The translations under genes were made by a program, and so were the position numbers. 64,000 nucleotides of DNA from GCA-2690565 sp002457235 (lineage in GTDB: Bacteria > Verrucomicrobiota > Verrucomicrobiia > Opitutales > Coraliomargaritaceae): assembly GCA_045565695.1 (NCBI GenBank), contig JBJLEZ010000001.1:434001-498000 (forward strand), given 5' to 3'. Of the stretch, positions 47,121-56,354 are shown in pieces. The notes under the pieces are model-generated. The model was given only the letters and a program-made list of their open reading frames with translations. It did not search any database and was not told where the DNA came from. Every line of letters starts with the position of its first letter. Positions within the stretch are counted from its first letter, which is position 1.

Positions 47121-47642
47121 ATGAGCGAAGAGGAAATTGAAAAAGAAGTCGAAGAGACAACAAAAGTAGTTGCGGAAGCAGGTACAGCAAATGCAGCGGA
47201 AGCTAGTGAAGAGCCTAAAAAGGCAGAAACCGCTGAAGACTTATTGAAGAGTGATTTAGAAGGAATTAAGATTCGTAAGGCTAAGGGTAGTAAAAATATT
47301 ACTTCAGGTATCGTTAACGTCCTAGCAACTTTTAATAATACAAAGGTCACTTTTACCGATCCGAAAGGTAATGTGATTTCTTGGTCTAGTGCTGGAAAAT
47401 GTAATTTCCGTGGCTCAAGAAAATCTACAGCTTATGCGGCACAAGTCGTGACTCAGGATGCAGGTCGAGTTGCTGTGTCTCATGGAATGAAGGAAGTCGT
47501 TGTTAAATTGAACGGTCCAGGTATGGGTCGTGATTCAGCGGTTCGTGCTTTGCAATCTTTAGGGATTATTGTAACAGATATTATGGATGTTACTCCAGTC
47601 CCACACAATGGGTGTAGACCACCTAAACGTCGTCGTGTATAA
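47121..47642 (+). CDS. rpsK: 30S ribosomal protein S11 with acidic N-terminal extension
   Basis: 173 aa; S11 is usually about 129. The first 45 residues are Glu/Ala-rich (EEEIEKEVEETTKVVAEAGT), then the normal domain starts near KNITSGIVNVLATFNNTKVTF. The C-terminal DVTPVPHNGCRPPKRRRV is canonical. The ATG at 47121 is in GTATTATG. A later start is not available near residue 45 (no Met), so the extension looks genuine. Confidence 0.96.
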   Translation: MSEEEIEKEVEETTKVVAEAGTANAAEASEEPKKAETAEDLLKSDLEGIKIRKAKGSKNITSGIVNVLATFNNTKVTFTDPKGNVISWSSAGKCNFRGSRKSTAYAAQVVTQDAGRVAVSHGMKEVVVKLNGPGMGRDSAVRALQSLGIIVTDIMDVTPVPHNGCRPPKRRRV

Positions 47643-47703
47643 AGTGATACTGCCACCTATACATTTATACTTCTTAAGCAGTTAAATAATAAAATTAGAT
47701 ATT

Positions 47704-48312
47704 ATGTCTCGATATACTGGACCAACTACTCGAATCAATCGCCGCTTCAGTCAAGCGATTTTTGCGCCTACAAAAGCGTTTGAGCGTAAGCCTCATTTGC
47801 CAGGGCAACACGGGCCAAGACTACGTCGCAAATTAAGTGATTATGCGATTGGTCTTAATGAAAAACAAAAACTTCGTTACATGTATGGAATGACGGAAAA
47901 ACAATTCCGTTTGACTTTCGAGCGTGCGAAAAGCAAGCGTGGTGTGACTGGTGAAATCTTTTTACAAATGTTGGAATGCCGATTAGATAATGTTGTATAT
48001 CGACTAGGTCTTGCAAAATCAAGGGCAGCAGCTCGCCAATTTGTTGGACATGGACATATTGTTGTGAATGGCAAAAAAACAGACATAGCAAGTTTCAGTG
48101 TCAAAGAAGGCGATGAGATTGAAGTGCGTGAGCGTACGTCCTCTCGTCAGTTGGCCACACAAAGTTTGGAAGGAAGCCAAGCGAGAATCGTACCTGAATG
48201 GTTGAATCTAAATACTGATAGTTTAAAGGCTACAGTGAACCGCATTCCTTCTGTTGATGAAACAGAACAGAGTATCAATGTTCAACTAATCGTTGAGTAC
48301 TACAGTCGCTAA
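47704..48312 (+). CDS. rpsD: 30S ribosomal protein S4
   Basis: 202 aa assembly protein. MSRYTGPTTRINRRF, the S4 domain (LDNVVYRLGLAKSRAAARQFVGHGHIVVNGKK region) and PSVDETEQSINVQLIVEYYSR end are canonical. It has no N-terminal zinc Cys cluster. Often an alpha-operon repressor. Confidence 0.97.
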   Translation: MSRYTGPTTRINRRFSQAIFAPTKAFERKPHLPGQHGPRLRRKLSDYAIGLNEKQKLRYMYGMTEKQFRLTFERAKSKRGVTGEIFLQMLECRLDNVVYRLGLAKSRAAARQFVGHGHIVVNGKKTDIASFSVKEGDEIEVRERTSSRQLATQSLEGSQARIVPEWLNLNTDSLKATVNRIPSVDETEQSINVQLIVEYYSR

Positions 48313-48365
48313 TTAAATCCAATTTTAATTATTTTATTTTAACTCATATTTAACAATTTATTATT

Positions 48366-49367
48366 ATGCCGAAACGTTTAGGGAAATTTGAATTACCAAA
48401 TCGTCTATCCAAAGGGGACGATACTTCAACAGACACATTTGCTGTTTTTCAAGCAGAGCCATTTGAATCAGGTTATGGACACACTATTGGGAATGCTTTG
48501 CGACGTGTGTTGCTTAGTTCAATCGAAGGTGCTGCTGTTTCATCTGTAAAAATCGAAGGAGTTCAGCATGAATTTCAAAGCATCGAAGGGATCGTTGAGG
48601 ATGTCACAGATGTTGTGCTTAACTTGAAGAAGATTTTGTTCGTTGCCGAGGGCAGAGATACAGTCAACTTAATCATTGATGTTGAAAAAGAAGGTGCTGT
48701 TACTGCCGGTGATATTCAGCTCGTAAATGGTATTTCTGTGGTTAATCCAGAGCACGTCATTTGTAACTTAAATAAAAAACAACGCTTTTTTGCAGAACTC
48801 GAAGTTCGTGTAGGACGTGGCTATTGCCCTGGTGAAGAGAACAAGAAAGAAGATCAACCAATTGGAGTGATTCCTATCGATTCTTTGTTCAGTCCTGTTA
48901 AGCTTGTAAAATATTCAGTAGAAAATACACGTGTTGGACAAGAGCTTGATTATGATAAGCTTATTCTCGAAATAACTACAGATGGAAGAATCACTCCTGA
49001 TGAAGCGATTAAACAGAGTTCAGCGATTTTGAAACATCACTTAGAAGTCTTTGAACAATTATCTGATGAAGCGATAGAGTTCGAAAATGAAACTAAGGAA
49101 ATTAGTGAAGAACAAAATCGTTTACGTAAGCTCCTTAATATGAGTGTGAATGAAATCGAACTTTCTGTTCGTGCGGCAAACTGCTTAAATAATGCTAACA
49201 TCACAACGGTAGGAGAATTAGCGATGAAGTCTGAGCAAGAAATGCTTAAATATCGAAACTTTGGTAAGAAATCGTTGAATGAAATTAAAGATAAACTAGA
49301 GCAACTTGGCTTATCTTTAGGAATGAAAATTGACGAGCGATTACTCGATAATCCAATTGAACTATAA
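48366..49367 (+). CDS. rpoA: RNA polymerase alpha subunit
   Basis: 333 aa. The N-terminal dimerisation domain has GYGHTIGNALRRVLLSSIEGAAV; the C-terminal DNA-binding domain has LELSVRAANCLNNANITTVGEL (with the I/L change) and RNFGKKSLNEIKDKLEQLGLSLGM. A normal linker joins them. Confidence 0.98.
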   Translation: MPKRLGKFELPNRLSKGDDTSTDTFAVFQAEPFESGYGHTIGNALRRVLLSSIEGAAVSSVKIEGVQHEFQSIEGIVEDVTDVVLNLKKILFVAEGRDTVNLIIDVEKEGAVTAGDIQLVNGISVVNPEHVICNLNKKQRFFAELEVRVGRGYCPGEENKKEDQPIGVIPIDSLFSPVKLVKYSVENTRVGQELDYDKLILEITTDGRITPDEAIKQSSAILKHHLEVFEQLSDEAIEFENETKEISEEQNRLRKLLNMSVNEIELSVRAANCLNNANITTVGELAMKSEQEMLKYRNFGKKSLNEIKDKLEQLGLSLGMKIDERLLDNPIEL

Positions 49368-49394
49368 CCCGATAATCCAATAATTTAAACGATC

Positions 49395-49991
49395 ATGCGT
49401 CACAGCAAAAGAAGACATATTTTAGGCGTTTCTAGTTCCCATCGTTCTGCAATGTTGGGCAATTTATCGGTTGCACTCATTACACATGGACGAATTAAGA
49501 CAACTTTGGCTAAAGCTAAAGCATTACGTCCTTTTATTGAGAAAATTATCACACTAGCTAAAAAAGCAGATCAAGCGAATGATGCGGCAAGAAAATTGCA
49601 CTTTCGTCGATTGGCGATCGCTCGTGTGAGAGATAAAAAAGCCGTAGCGGAGCTATTTGACAATAAAGTATCAGAATTTTCAAATCGTGCGGGTGGTTAT
49701 ACTCGTATTTATAAACTAGGTCAGCGTGTAGGCGATGCCGCGGAAATGGGATTGATTGAATTGATCGATGCCAATGACGAAGGATATCCAAAGCGTCCTA
49801 AGAAAAAAGCAGCTAAGTCTGAAACAAAAGCTAAAGCAAAAGCTGAGCCAGAAGCAGAGGAGGTAGTGGAAGAGGTAGTTGAAGATGCGGAACAAGGAGA
49901 AGCAACGGAAGAGTCCTCTGAAGCAGTTGAACCTGAAGCTGAAGTCGCTGAAGCAGATGCGGATGCGGAGGAAGCAGCAAAAAAAGACTGA
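49395..49991 (+). CDS. rplQ: 50S ribosomal protein L17 with long acidic tail
   Basis: 198 aa; the L17 domain (MRHSKRRHILGVSSSHRSAML, LITHGRIKTTLAKAKALRPF, GDAAEMGLIELI) ends near residue 133. The remaining 65 residues are Lys/Ala then Glu/Ala-rich (SETKAKAKAEPEAEEVVEEV and on). It is the last gene of the array. Confidence 0.96.
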   Translation: MRHSKRRHILGVSSSHRSAMLGNLSVALITHGRIKTTLAKAKALRPFIEKIITLAKKADQANDAARKLHFRRLAIARVRDKKAVAELFDNKVSEFSNRAGGYTRIYKLGQRVGDAAEMGLIELIDANDEGYPKRPKKKAAKSETKAKAKAEPEAEEVVEEVVEDAEQGEATEESSEAVEPEAEVAEADADAEEAAKKD

Positions 49992-50020
49992 TCTCACGTA
50001 TTGATACGACTTTTAAAAGA

Positions 50021-50053
50021 AAAGCGTCTTGTTTAAACAATACGCTTTTTTTT
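50021..50053 (+). terminator. Intrinsic terminator of the S10-spc-alpha array
   Basis: AAAGCGT/ACGCTTT with inner TTGT/ACAA, one mismatch and a TTAA loop, followed by eight T. It lies 30 bp after rplQ. Confidence 0.9.
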
Positions 50054-50101
50054 GTCGATTCTTCTAAGATTTAAATCAATCTATGAGAATATCCATATCG
50101 T

Positions 50102-51226
50102 ATGAGCCGAATTTATCTATCTCCTCCAGACATCAGCAAGAAAGATCGATCTGCCGTTGAGTCGGCATTTGATTCTGGTTGGGTAGCTCCTATTGGACCA
50201 GATCTTGATGCTTTTGAAGCTGAGGTAGCAGAGCGATTAAACCGTGGCTATGCCTGTGCTGTGAATTCTGGAACCTCTGCCTTACATTTGGCACTTTTGG
50301 CCTTGAATATTCAGCCTGGGGATCGAGTGATATGCCCTAGTTTAACTTTTGCGGGTTGTGCTTTCCCAATCAATTATTGTGGTGCCGAACCTATCTTTGT
50401 GGATAGCGAAACAGATACTTGGAATATGGATCCGAACTTATTGGAAAGTGCTATAGAAAACTTGCTTTCTCAGGGCAATAAACCAAAGGCAGTGATCGTT
50501 GTTCAAATTTATGGGCAGTGTGCAAAAATGGATCAGATACTCGCAATTTGTAATGCACACCAAATTCCATTAATTGAAGATGCTGCAGAATCCTTGGGTG
50601 CAACTTATCAGGGCAAGCCAGCAGGATCTTTTGGGGATCTTTCTTTCTTATCATTTAATGGAAATAAAATCATTACGACTTCTGGGGGTGGTATGCTTTT
50701 AGGAAATGATCAAGCATTGGTCGCGCGCGCGCGTTACTTTTCTCAGCAGGCCAGAGAACCGGTATTACACTACGAACATAAGGCTATTGGTTACAATTAT
50801 CGCTTGAGTAATCTACTTGCGGCCTTAGGCCGTAGCCAATTCACTGATTTAGATCACAAAATCGCTATTCGAAAAAAACATTTTGAAGTGTATGCACAAT
50901 CGATCGGACATCTTCCGGGAGTTTCTTTTATGCCTATATCGAGTGAAGGTACTCCGAACTATTGGCTGAGTTGTATGATTATGGATGCCTCAAAAACAAA
51001 AGTAACTCGAGATGAGTTAATATCAATTTGCGACCAAGCATCTATTGAAGTTCGTCCGACCTGGAAACCGCTTCATTTGCAACAAGTATTTCAGGATAAA
51101 CAAATATTTGGTGGGTCAGTTTCTGAGGCTTTATTTCATAATGGATTGTGTTTGCCCAGTGGCTCGAGTTTATCTGATGAAGAGCGAGAAAAAGTCATTT
51201 CAACCTTAACCTCTGCACTTAAATAA
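50102..51226 (+). CDS. DegT/DnrJ/EryC1-family sugar aminotransferase (PglE-like)
   Basis: 374 aa PLP enzyme. CAVNSGTSALHLALLAL binds the cofactor phosphate, Asp160 of IEDAAESLGA pairs with the pyridine nitrogen, and Lys189 of SFNGNKIITTSGGGM is the Schiff-base lysine. The NGNKIITTSGGG form is typical of PglE/WecE-like UDP-4-keto-sugar transaminases. It lies 6 bp upstream of a dehydratase that would make its substrate. Envelope glycan or protein glycosylation role inferred. Confidence 0.88.
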   Translation: MSRIYLSPPDISKKDRSAVESAFDSGWVAPIGPDLDAFEAEVAERLNRGYACAVNSGTSALHLALLALNIQPGDRVICPSLTFAGCAFPINYCGAEPIFVDSETDTWNMDPNLLESAIENLLSQGNKPKAVIVVQIYGQCAKMDQILAICNAHQIPLIEDAAESLGATYQGKPAGSFGDLSFLSFNGNKIITTSGGGMLLGNDQALVARARYFSQQAREPVLHYEHKAIGYNYRLSNLLAALGRSQFTDLDHKIAIRKKHFEVYAQSIGHLPGVSFMPISSEGTPNYWLSCMIMDASKTKVTRDELISICDQASIEVRPTWKPLHLQQVFQDKQIFGGSVSEALFHNGLCLPSGSSLSDEEREKVISTLTSALK

Positions 51227-51232
51227 TTTTCA

Positions 51233-53110
51233 ATGAAATTTCTACAGCCGTACCTGAATTTTAAATTTGCTGCGATATTTGTTACCTATGTTGTATTAGC
51301 TTTCATCAGCTTATCGATGGCTTATTTATTGCGATTTGATTTTCAAATACCCGATACTTTTATTGAAGGAAGAAATTCTGCTTATGTATGGTACATAGGG
51401 ACTCAGATTGCTTTTCTTTTTGCCTTTGGGCAATTTGATGCCGTTTTTTCACAATTCCGTTTACCCGACTTATTCCGTTTATTTGTAAGCTTACTTTTGA
51501 GCTCCCTGTATGTGCTTTTTCTATGGTATATCTACAATGGGGATGGAGTGCCTCCACGATCCGTTATCATCACTAATTTGTTATTATATTTTGTTATGAT
51601 TTCGGGTATGCGAATATTTTTAAGAATATACAGTGGTGAGAATTTCGCAAATTGGTTGTCCGGGATCAAAGAGTACGACTATGTTGCTATTGTAGGTGCT
51701 GGTGAAGTCGGCGCAGTTATTGGTGCAGATTTACTGTCTAAACAAAGGTCGCTAGGGATGAAGCCCATTGTTTATCTTGATGATTCAGATACTAAAGTAG
51801 GTCGATTGCTCAATGGAATTCCCGTGGTCGATACAGTCGATGGCTTAGAGAAAGTTTCAGCACGATATCGAATTAAAAAAGTGATCATTGCATTTCCTTC
51901 GGCACCCTCGAAGCGAATTAGGGAAGTTGCAGAAAATGCAAGAAGCTTAGGCATGGATGTTGATATAGTCCCTGCTTTAACCGATTTGGTGAGTGGACGT
52001 GCAACTGCCACTCAAATTAGACCAATAGAGCTCGAAGATTTATTAGGGAGAGAAACCGTTGATTTGAATTTTGATAATATTCGAAAAATGCTTACGGGAC
52101 AGAGAATATTAATTACTGGTGCAGGTGGAAGTATTGGGAGAGAATTAGTGGCTCAAATCTTAGAGCATGATCCAGAGTCTCTCATGTGTGTCGATAAATC
52201 TGAACTCGCTATCTTTAATTTAAATTTTACCCTTTTAGAAAATCATCCATTAAAGGAGCGAGTCAAAACCTGCATTTTGGATATTACGCAAGGAGATTAT
52301 TTGAAGCACCATTTAAGTGACTTTAAACCGACTATTATTTTTCATGCGGCTGCTCACAAGCATGTCAATTTAATGGAAGATCAGCCTGAAGAAGCCTTAA
52401 GGAATAATTTTTTTGCTTCGATAAGGTTGATGGAACTGGCATGTGAATTATCGGTCGATCGATTTATTTTTATCTCAACAGATAAGGCAATTAATCCTAC
52501 CAGTGTCATGGGAGTGAGTAAGCGTCTTGCTGAAATTGCTATGCAGAAAATTCAAATTAGGGAAGGGACTCGCACCAAGTTTATGGCCGTGCGATTTGGT
52601 AATGTCTTAGGCTCTTCAGGAAGTGTGATTAATATTTTTAAAGCTCAAATTGAAAAAGGTGGGCCGCTTACGGTTACCGATCCAGAAGTCACTCGATATT
52701 TTATGACTGTCAGTGAGGCAATTGGTTTGGTTCTTGAGTCAGCTACACAAGGGATCGGTGGAGAAATTTTTGTTTTGGACATGGGTGAGCCTATTAAAAT
52801 TGCTGAGCTGGCACGGCAAATGATTGCGTTAAGTGGGTTTAAGGAAAACGTAGATATTGATATTGAATACACGGGATTGAAGTTAGGGGAAAAATTGTAC
52901 GAAGAGGTACAACATTTTGATGAAGTTCATGCACAGACCGACCACCTGCGAATTTTTAAATTTGTTACGAATAACGATACTCCAATTTCTTTAGAAGCTA
53001 TTGAATCCCAATTAATTGAAGCAATGACACTTCACAAAGCTGATGGTATAAAAGATACCGTCAAAAATTTGGTTCAAGAATATACCCCATCGTTACCAGA
53101 TTTAGATTAA
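51233..53110 (+). CDS. Membrane-bound UDP-sugar 4,6-dehydratase (PglF/WbpM/CapD-like)
   Basis: 625 aa. Four N-terminal membrane helices (about 12-33, 50-72, 83-101, 110-130) precede a CoA-binding-like Rossmann (IVGAGEVGAVIG, about 153-164) and the catalytic SDR domain with ITGAGGSIGREL (294-305). The active site has STDKAINPTSVMGVSKR: Met426 replaces the usual Tyr, with Lys430, the arrangement known in WbpM/PglF. It probably dehydrates UDP-GlcNAc to the 4-keto-6-deoxy sugar for the adjacent aminotransferase. Confidence 0.9.
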   Translation: MKFLQPYLNFKFAAIFVTYVVLAFISLSMAYLLRFDFQIPDTFIEGRNSAYVWYIGTQIAFLFAFGQFDAVFSQFRLPDLFRLFVSLLLSSLYVLFLWYIYNGDGVPPRSVIITNLLLYFVMISGMRIFLRIYSGENFANWLSGIKEYDYVAIVGAGEVGAVIGADLLSKQRSLGMKPIVYLDDSDTKVGRLLNGIPVVDTVDGLEKVSARYRIKKVIIAFPSAPSKRIREVAENARSLGMDVDIVPALTDLVSGRATATQIRPIELEDLLGRETVDLNFDNIRKMLTGQRILITGAGGSIGRELVAQILEHDPESLMCVDKSELAIFNLNFTLLENHPLKERVKTCILDITQGDYLKHHLSDFKPTIIFHAAAHKHVNLMEDQPEEALRNNFFASIRLMELACELSVDRFIFISTDKAINPTSVMGVSKRLAEIAMQKIQIREGTRTKFMAVRFGNVLGSSGSVINIFKAQIEKGGPLTVTDPEVTRYFMTVSEAIGLVLESATQGIGGEIFVLDMGEPIKIAELARQMIALSGFKENVDIDIEYTGLKLGEKLYEEVQHFDEVHAQTDHLRIFKFVTNNDTPISLEAIESQLIEAMTLHKADGIKDTVKNLVQEYTPSLPDLD

Positions 53111-53135
53111 TTATTAATATACCTTGACTGTACGA

Positions 53136-53936
53136 TCAGAGCTTTGAATTTGGATCTTTGTGGATAGTATCGTCAATTATTGTATCTTTCGAAACAGGGC
53201 GAGGCCTTGAAAAAACCTTCAGTTTTTTTCTTAAAGACAAAACACTTGCTTGGAAGAGAATCCTTGGCATTGCATTGAGAGCCGTATCTAAAGGATGCAT
53301 CAGGCAATAGCGAATGAGTTGCCTTGAATCTAATGTATGTGCCTGACCTTGCATATAGGTTTTCATTTTACAGTGCTCGTTTTCATAGAGATCGATCCCT
53401 AGTAAAACGGATTGCTCGTTAAGCTTAAAAGTGAAATGATATTCTCCGTCCATGGGGTTAAATGGAGAGACATGGAAGGTTTTTTTAGACGATGCTTTAT
53501 AGCTTCCATCTGTTTTTTTTTGTAATTGGCTCAAGGGGTATAGATGTCGATCACCAAAGGTGTTATTTACTTCAACTAACGCCTGTAAAAGTTCCGTATC
53601 TTTATTAATCCGAAAATAAAAATTTACCGGGTTAAAAGCGATTCCTAGATATCTAGGCGATGTGAAGATTAAAGTTTTTTCGTTATCTTTTTCAGGGCTC
53701 AAGAATTCCAATAATTGTTCTTGGATAGGCTTGGGTTTCGCTCGCAAATAATCAATATCTCGAATCTCTAATAAGCATTTTTTATTGTAGCCAAAGAAAG
53801 CATGTTTTTCTGAAAGCGATTGTAAGTCATGTAAATTAAAATGAAAAAAAGTAAAAGGATAACTAAATTTGTGATAAACAGGGAAGAGTCGCTCATGAAA
53901 TATGGTTCCTCTGTAAAGTTTATGCGAATCAATCAT
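53136..53936 (-). CDS. DUF1365 family protein
   Basis: 266 aa of unknown function. LYRGTIFHERLFPVYHKFSYPFTF and SPRYLGIAFNPVNFYFR are the DUF1365 landmarks, with FHVSPFNPMDGEYHF later. Its start overlaps the amine oxidase stop as ATGA. DUF1365 genes occur with flavin amine oxidases and CFA-like methyltransferases in many bacteria, suggesting membrane fatty-acid modification. Convergent with the dehydratase, 25 bp apart. Confidence 0.88.
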   Translation of the reverse strand: MIDSHKLYRGTIFHERLFPVYHKFSYPFTFFHFNLHDLQSLSEKHAFFGYNKKCLLEIRDIDYLRAKPKPIQEQLLEFLSPEKDNEKTLIFTSPRYLGIAFNPVNFYFRINKDTELLQALVEVNNTFGDRHLYPLSQLQKKTDGSYKASSKKTFHVSPFNPMDGEYHFTFKLNEQSVLLGIDLYENEHCKMKTYMQGQAHTLDSRQLIRYCLMHPLDTALNAMPRILFQASVLSLRKKLKVFSRPRPVSKDTIIDDTIHKDPNSKL

Positions 53937-55216
53937 AATTGAATATCAAAGGCATTAGCTATTTGAACAGAAGAGAGTACGGCATCTTCGTGGAATCCAT
54001 AGCCAAAATAACTACCGCAAAACCAAGTGTTTCTCAATCCATTTTTTTCCCTAAGTATTTGTTGTGAATTTAAAGCGTCAAAGGAATACAGTGGGTGGGT
54101 CAAAATCGTTGAATTGATCGTCTTATTTGGATCAATTGCTTTTTGGGGATTTAAGGTAACGATGTATGGGCGATTTGTTTTTAGCCTTTGTAAGCGATTC
54201 ATATAATAGCTAACACTCACAGGTGCGACTTCCGTTGAGTGGGTTTCGCTTTCCTTGCGAAGAAAATTCCAGGAGGCCCAGAGTGCCTTTTTTGGAGGCA
54301 AAAATTGAGTATCTGTATGTAAGATAACTTGGTTGTCTTGGTATTTCCATGGTGACAAGCGACCTTCTTCCGATGGATCTGCATCACCCAAAAGTTTAAG
54401 AGCGGTGTCTGCATGTGTGGCGACAACAATATGCTCATAGTACTCAATTGCTCCTGTGTCGTAATGGATTTCACAAGGGGCATTTTCTGGACGCACTATC
54501 TTTTGAATCCTTGCATCTACTTTAGGAGCTTGCTTCAAAGTTTTTAAAATCGCTTTTACATAGCTGTGACTACCACCTTGGATGGTGTACCATTGAGGAG
54601 GATTAATCAGCCTTAAGAGTCCGTGATTTTCTAAAAAATGAAGATAAGGTTCTGCGGGAAAATCTCGCATCTTTAGCATGGGGGATGACCAAATTGCAGC
54701 TCCCATAGGAAAGAGATAGCTGTATTGAAATTCTGAACCAAGTTTTCGTTCATCTAAATACTCTCCCAATGTTTTCCCCTTTAGATAGCCATTTTTCAAA
54801 TCCTTATAGCCGATAAAGGCAAAACGAATTAAATCACCGACCAAAGAAAGATGCCTTTGTTTAAATAAGTAACTCAGATTTGGTAAAATACCCCTTAGAC
54901 TAGTACCTGCATATCCATAATCATTTTGTGCATCATGATAACTGAAGGTCATACATGATTTTTGAATGGCTACACCAAGTTCATTTAATAAACGGTTGAA
55001 ATTTGGATAGTTCCTAAGGTTCATGACAATGAATCCTGTATCAATAGGAAGTCCTGCATCAGGTCCTTTGGATAGGGTTAAGGTTCGGGTGTGTCCACCT
55101 ACACGATCTTCTTTTTCAATTAAAGTAACATCATGCTTTTTATTTAAAAGATATGCGGCAGTTAGACCTGCTACACCACTTCCAACTACGGCTATTTTTA
55201 AGGGTTTTTCACTCAT
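53933..55216 (-). CDS. Flavin amine oxidase-like FAD protein
   Basis: 427 aa. KIAVVGSGVAGLTAAYLL is the dinucleotide motif; EKEDRVGGHTRT and PIDTGFIVMNLRNYPNFNRLL are family blocks. It resembles the FAD-NAD(P)-binding proteins paired with cyclopropane synthases rather than true amine oxidases. It overlaps both neighbours by 4 bp (ATGA), so all three are coupled. It may act as a fatty-acyl desaturase-like enzyme, as reported for UfaD of Rhodobacter furan fatty-acid synthesis; this is inference from context. Confidence 0.88.
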   Translation of the reverse strand: MSEKPLKIAVVGSGVAGLTAAYLLNKKHDVTLIEKEDRVGGHTRTLTLSKGPDAGLPIDTGFIVMNLRNYPNFNRLLNELGVAIQKSCMTFSYHDAQNDYGYAGTSLRGILPNLSYLFKQRHLSLVGDLIRFAFIGYKDLKNGYLKGKTLGEYLDERKLGSEFQYSYLFPMGAAIWSSPMLKMRDFPAEPYLHFLENHGLLRLINPPQWYTIQGGSHSYVKAILKTLKQAPKVDARIQKIVRPENAPCEIHYDTGAIEYYEHIVVATHADTALKLLGDADPSEEGRLSPWKYQDNQVILHTDTQFLPPKKALWASWNFLRKESETHSTEVAPVSVSYYMNRLQRLKTNRPYIVTLNPQKAIDPNKTINSTILTHPLYSFDALNSQQILREKNGLRNTWFCGSYFGYGFHEDAVLSSVQIANAFDIQL

Positions 55217-56226
55217 CTTTTAGCAAATAAATAGTGCATGACCGGCCATTCTTTACCTCCGTTATAGGCAAAGAGTTCAGAGCAAGCTAAGTAAAAGATT
55301 CTCCATCGCTGAACCCACAATTTTGAATCCTTTCCGTAGGTATTTAAAAAATGCTTCAGGATGGTTCTTTCTTCTTGGTCTTGCTTCAATAACCAAGCCT
55401 CTAACGTTTTACTATAATGCGCTCCATTGATTTCCCAACGGTTCAGTTCTTTGAATGGCTTGGCTGCACTTGGCAGGTAATTAATCGAAGGCATCATGCC
55501 TCCTGTAAAAAAATGCTCAGCCATCCAATCCCGTTCATGTTCAACCTCAAATAAATAACTTTCTTTATGGTGGGCGAATACATGGATAAAGATACGTCCA
55601 TCGTCCTTGAGCCAAGTGTTTAATCGATCAAAGAGCAGGCTATGATTTCTTAAGTGCTCAAACATCTCTACAGAGACAATTCGGTCAAAGCGCTTACTTG
55701 TATCAAAATCATTGATATCTGAAGCGATGACCTTCAAATTATCTAATCCCCGGCGTTTACTTTCTGAATCAATATAAGCTTTTTGTGTTTTGGAATGGCT
55801 CATTGCGGTGATAGTGCTTTCTGGATAATGCTCCGCCATCCAAAGACTTAAAGAACCCCAGCCGCATCCTAATTCGAGAACGCTTTGCCCATTTTCTAAT
55901 TCTGCGTGTTCACAAGATAGGCGAAGCATATTGGCTTCGGCCATTTCCAAAGAGGTTGTCGCTTCATCCCAAAAACAAGAGCTATATTTTAAGCGTGAAC
56001 CTAAGACGCTCTTAAAATACTCTGTAGGTACTTCGTAATGTTGTTCTTTAGAAGTGTCTGTGCATTCAGCAATCGGGCCTTTGCTTAATTCTTCTATCCA
56101 AGACTGATCAGATTTGGGATTATTCGCTAATAAAAGGGAATGCTGTTTTAATTGATTTCGGATACCCCAACGAATCAAAGAATCAGGAATTAGCCTACGT
56201 TCAGCCAGAAAAGATGGTAAGTGCAT
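55213..56226 (-). CDS. Cyclopropane-fatty-acyl-phospholipid synthase-like methyltransferase
   Basis: 337 aa SAM-dependent methyltransferase. YFKSVLGSRLKYSSCFW carries the conserved Cys region; LELGCGWGSLSLWMAEHYP is motif I; VSVEMFEHLRNHSLLFDRL is motif IV. The C-terminal FYLACSELFAYNGGKEWPVMHYLF differs from the typical CFA ending. Product could be a cyclopropane or a methylated (furan-precursor) fatty acid. First gene of the minus-strand operon. Confidence 0.9.
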   Translation of the reverse strand: MHLPSFLAERRLIPDSLIRWGIRNQLKQHSLLLANNPKSDQSWIEELSKGPIAECTDTSKEQHYEVPTEYFKSVLGSRLKYSSCFWDEATTSLEMAEANMLRLSCEHAELENGQSVLELGCGWGSLSLWMAEHYPESTITAMSHSKTQKAYIDSESKRRGLDNLKVIASDINDFDTSKRFDRIVSVEMFEHLRNHSLLFDRLNTWLKDDGRIFIHVFAHHKESYLFEVEHERDWMAEHFFTGGMMPSINYLPSAAKPFKELNRWEINGAHYSKTLEAWLLKQDQEERTILKHFLNTYGKDSKLWVQRWRIFYLACSELFAYNGGKEWPVMHYLFAKR

Positions 56227-56354
56227 GGAGTCTCTTGTGATTTATTGTAAGTTATAGCCACAAGGCGGTATTAATCAATGTCGATCCGACTTTATTTTAA
56301 TATATAGTTGTTCAACAGATCCATAAAAATTGCACTTTCTACTCACAGCATCTT

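Noticed and set aside
49831..50040. Leu/Pro-rich minus-strand ORF opposite rplQ
   Set aside because: It is the complement of the Glu/Ala repeat tail of L17; its composition is a by-product of GAA/GCA codons.
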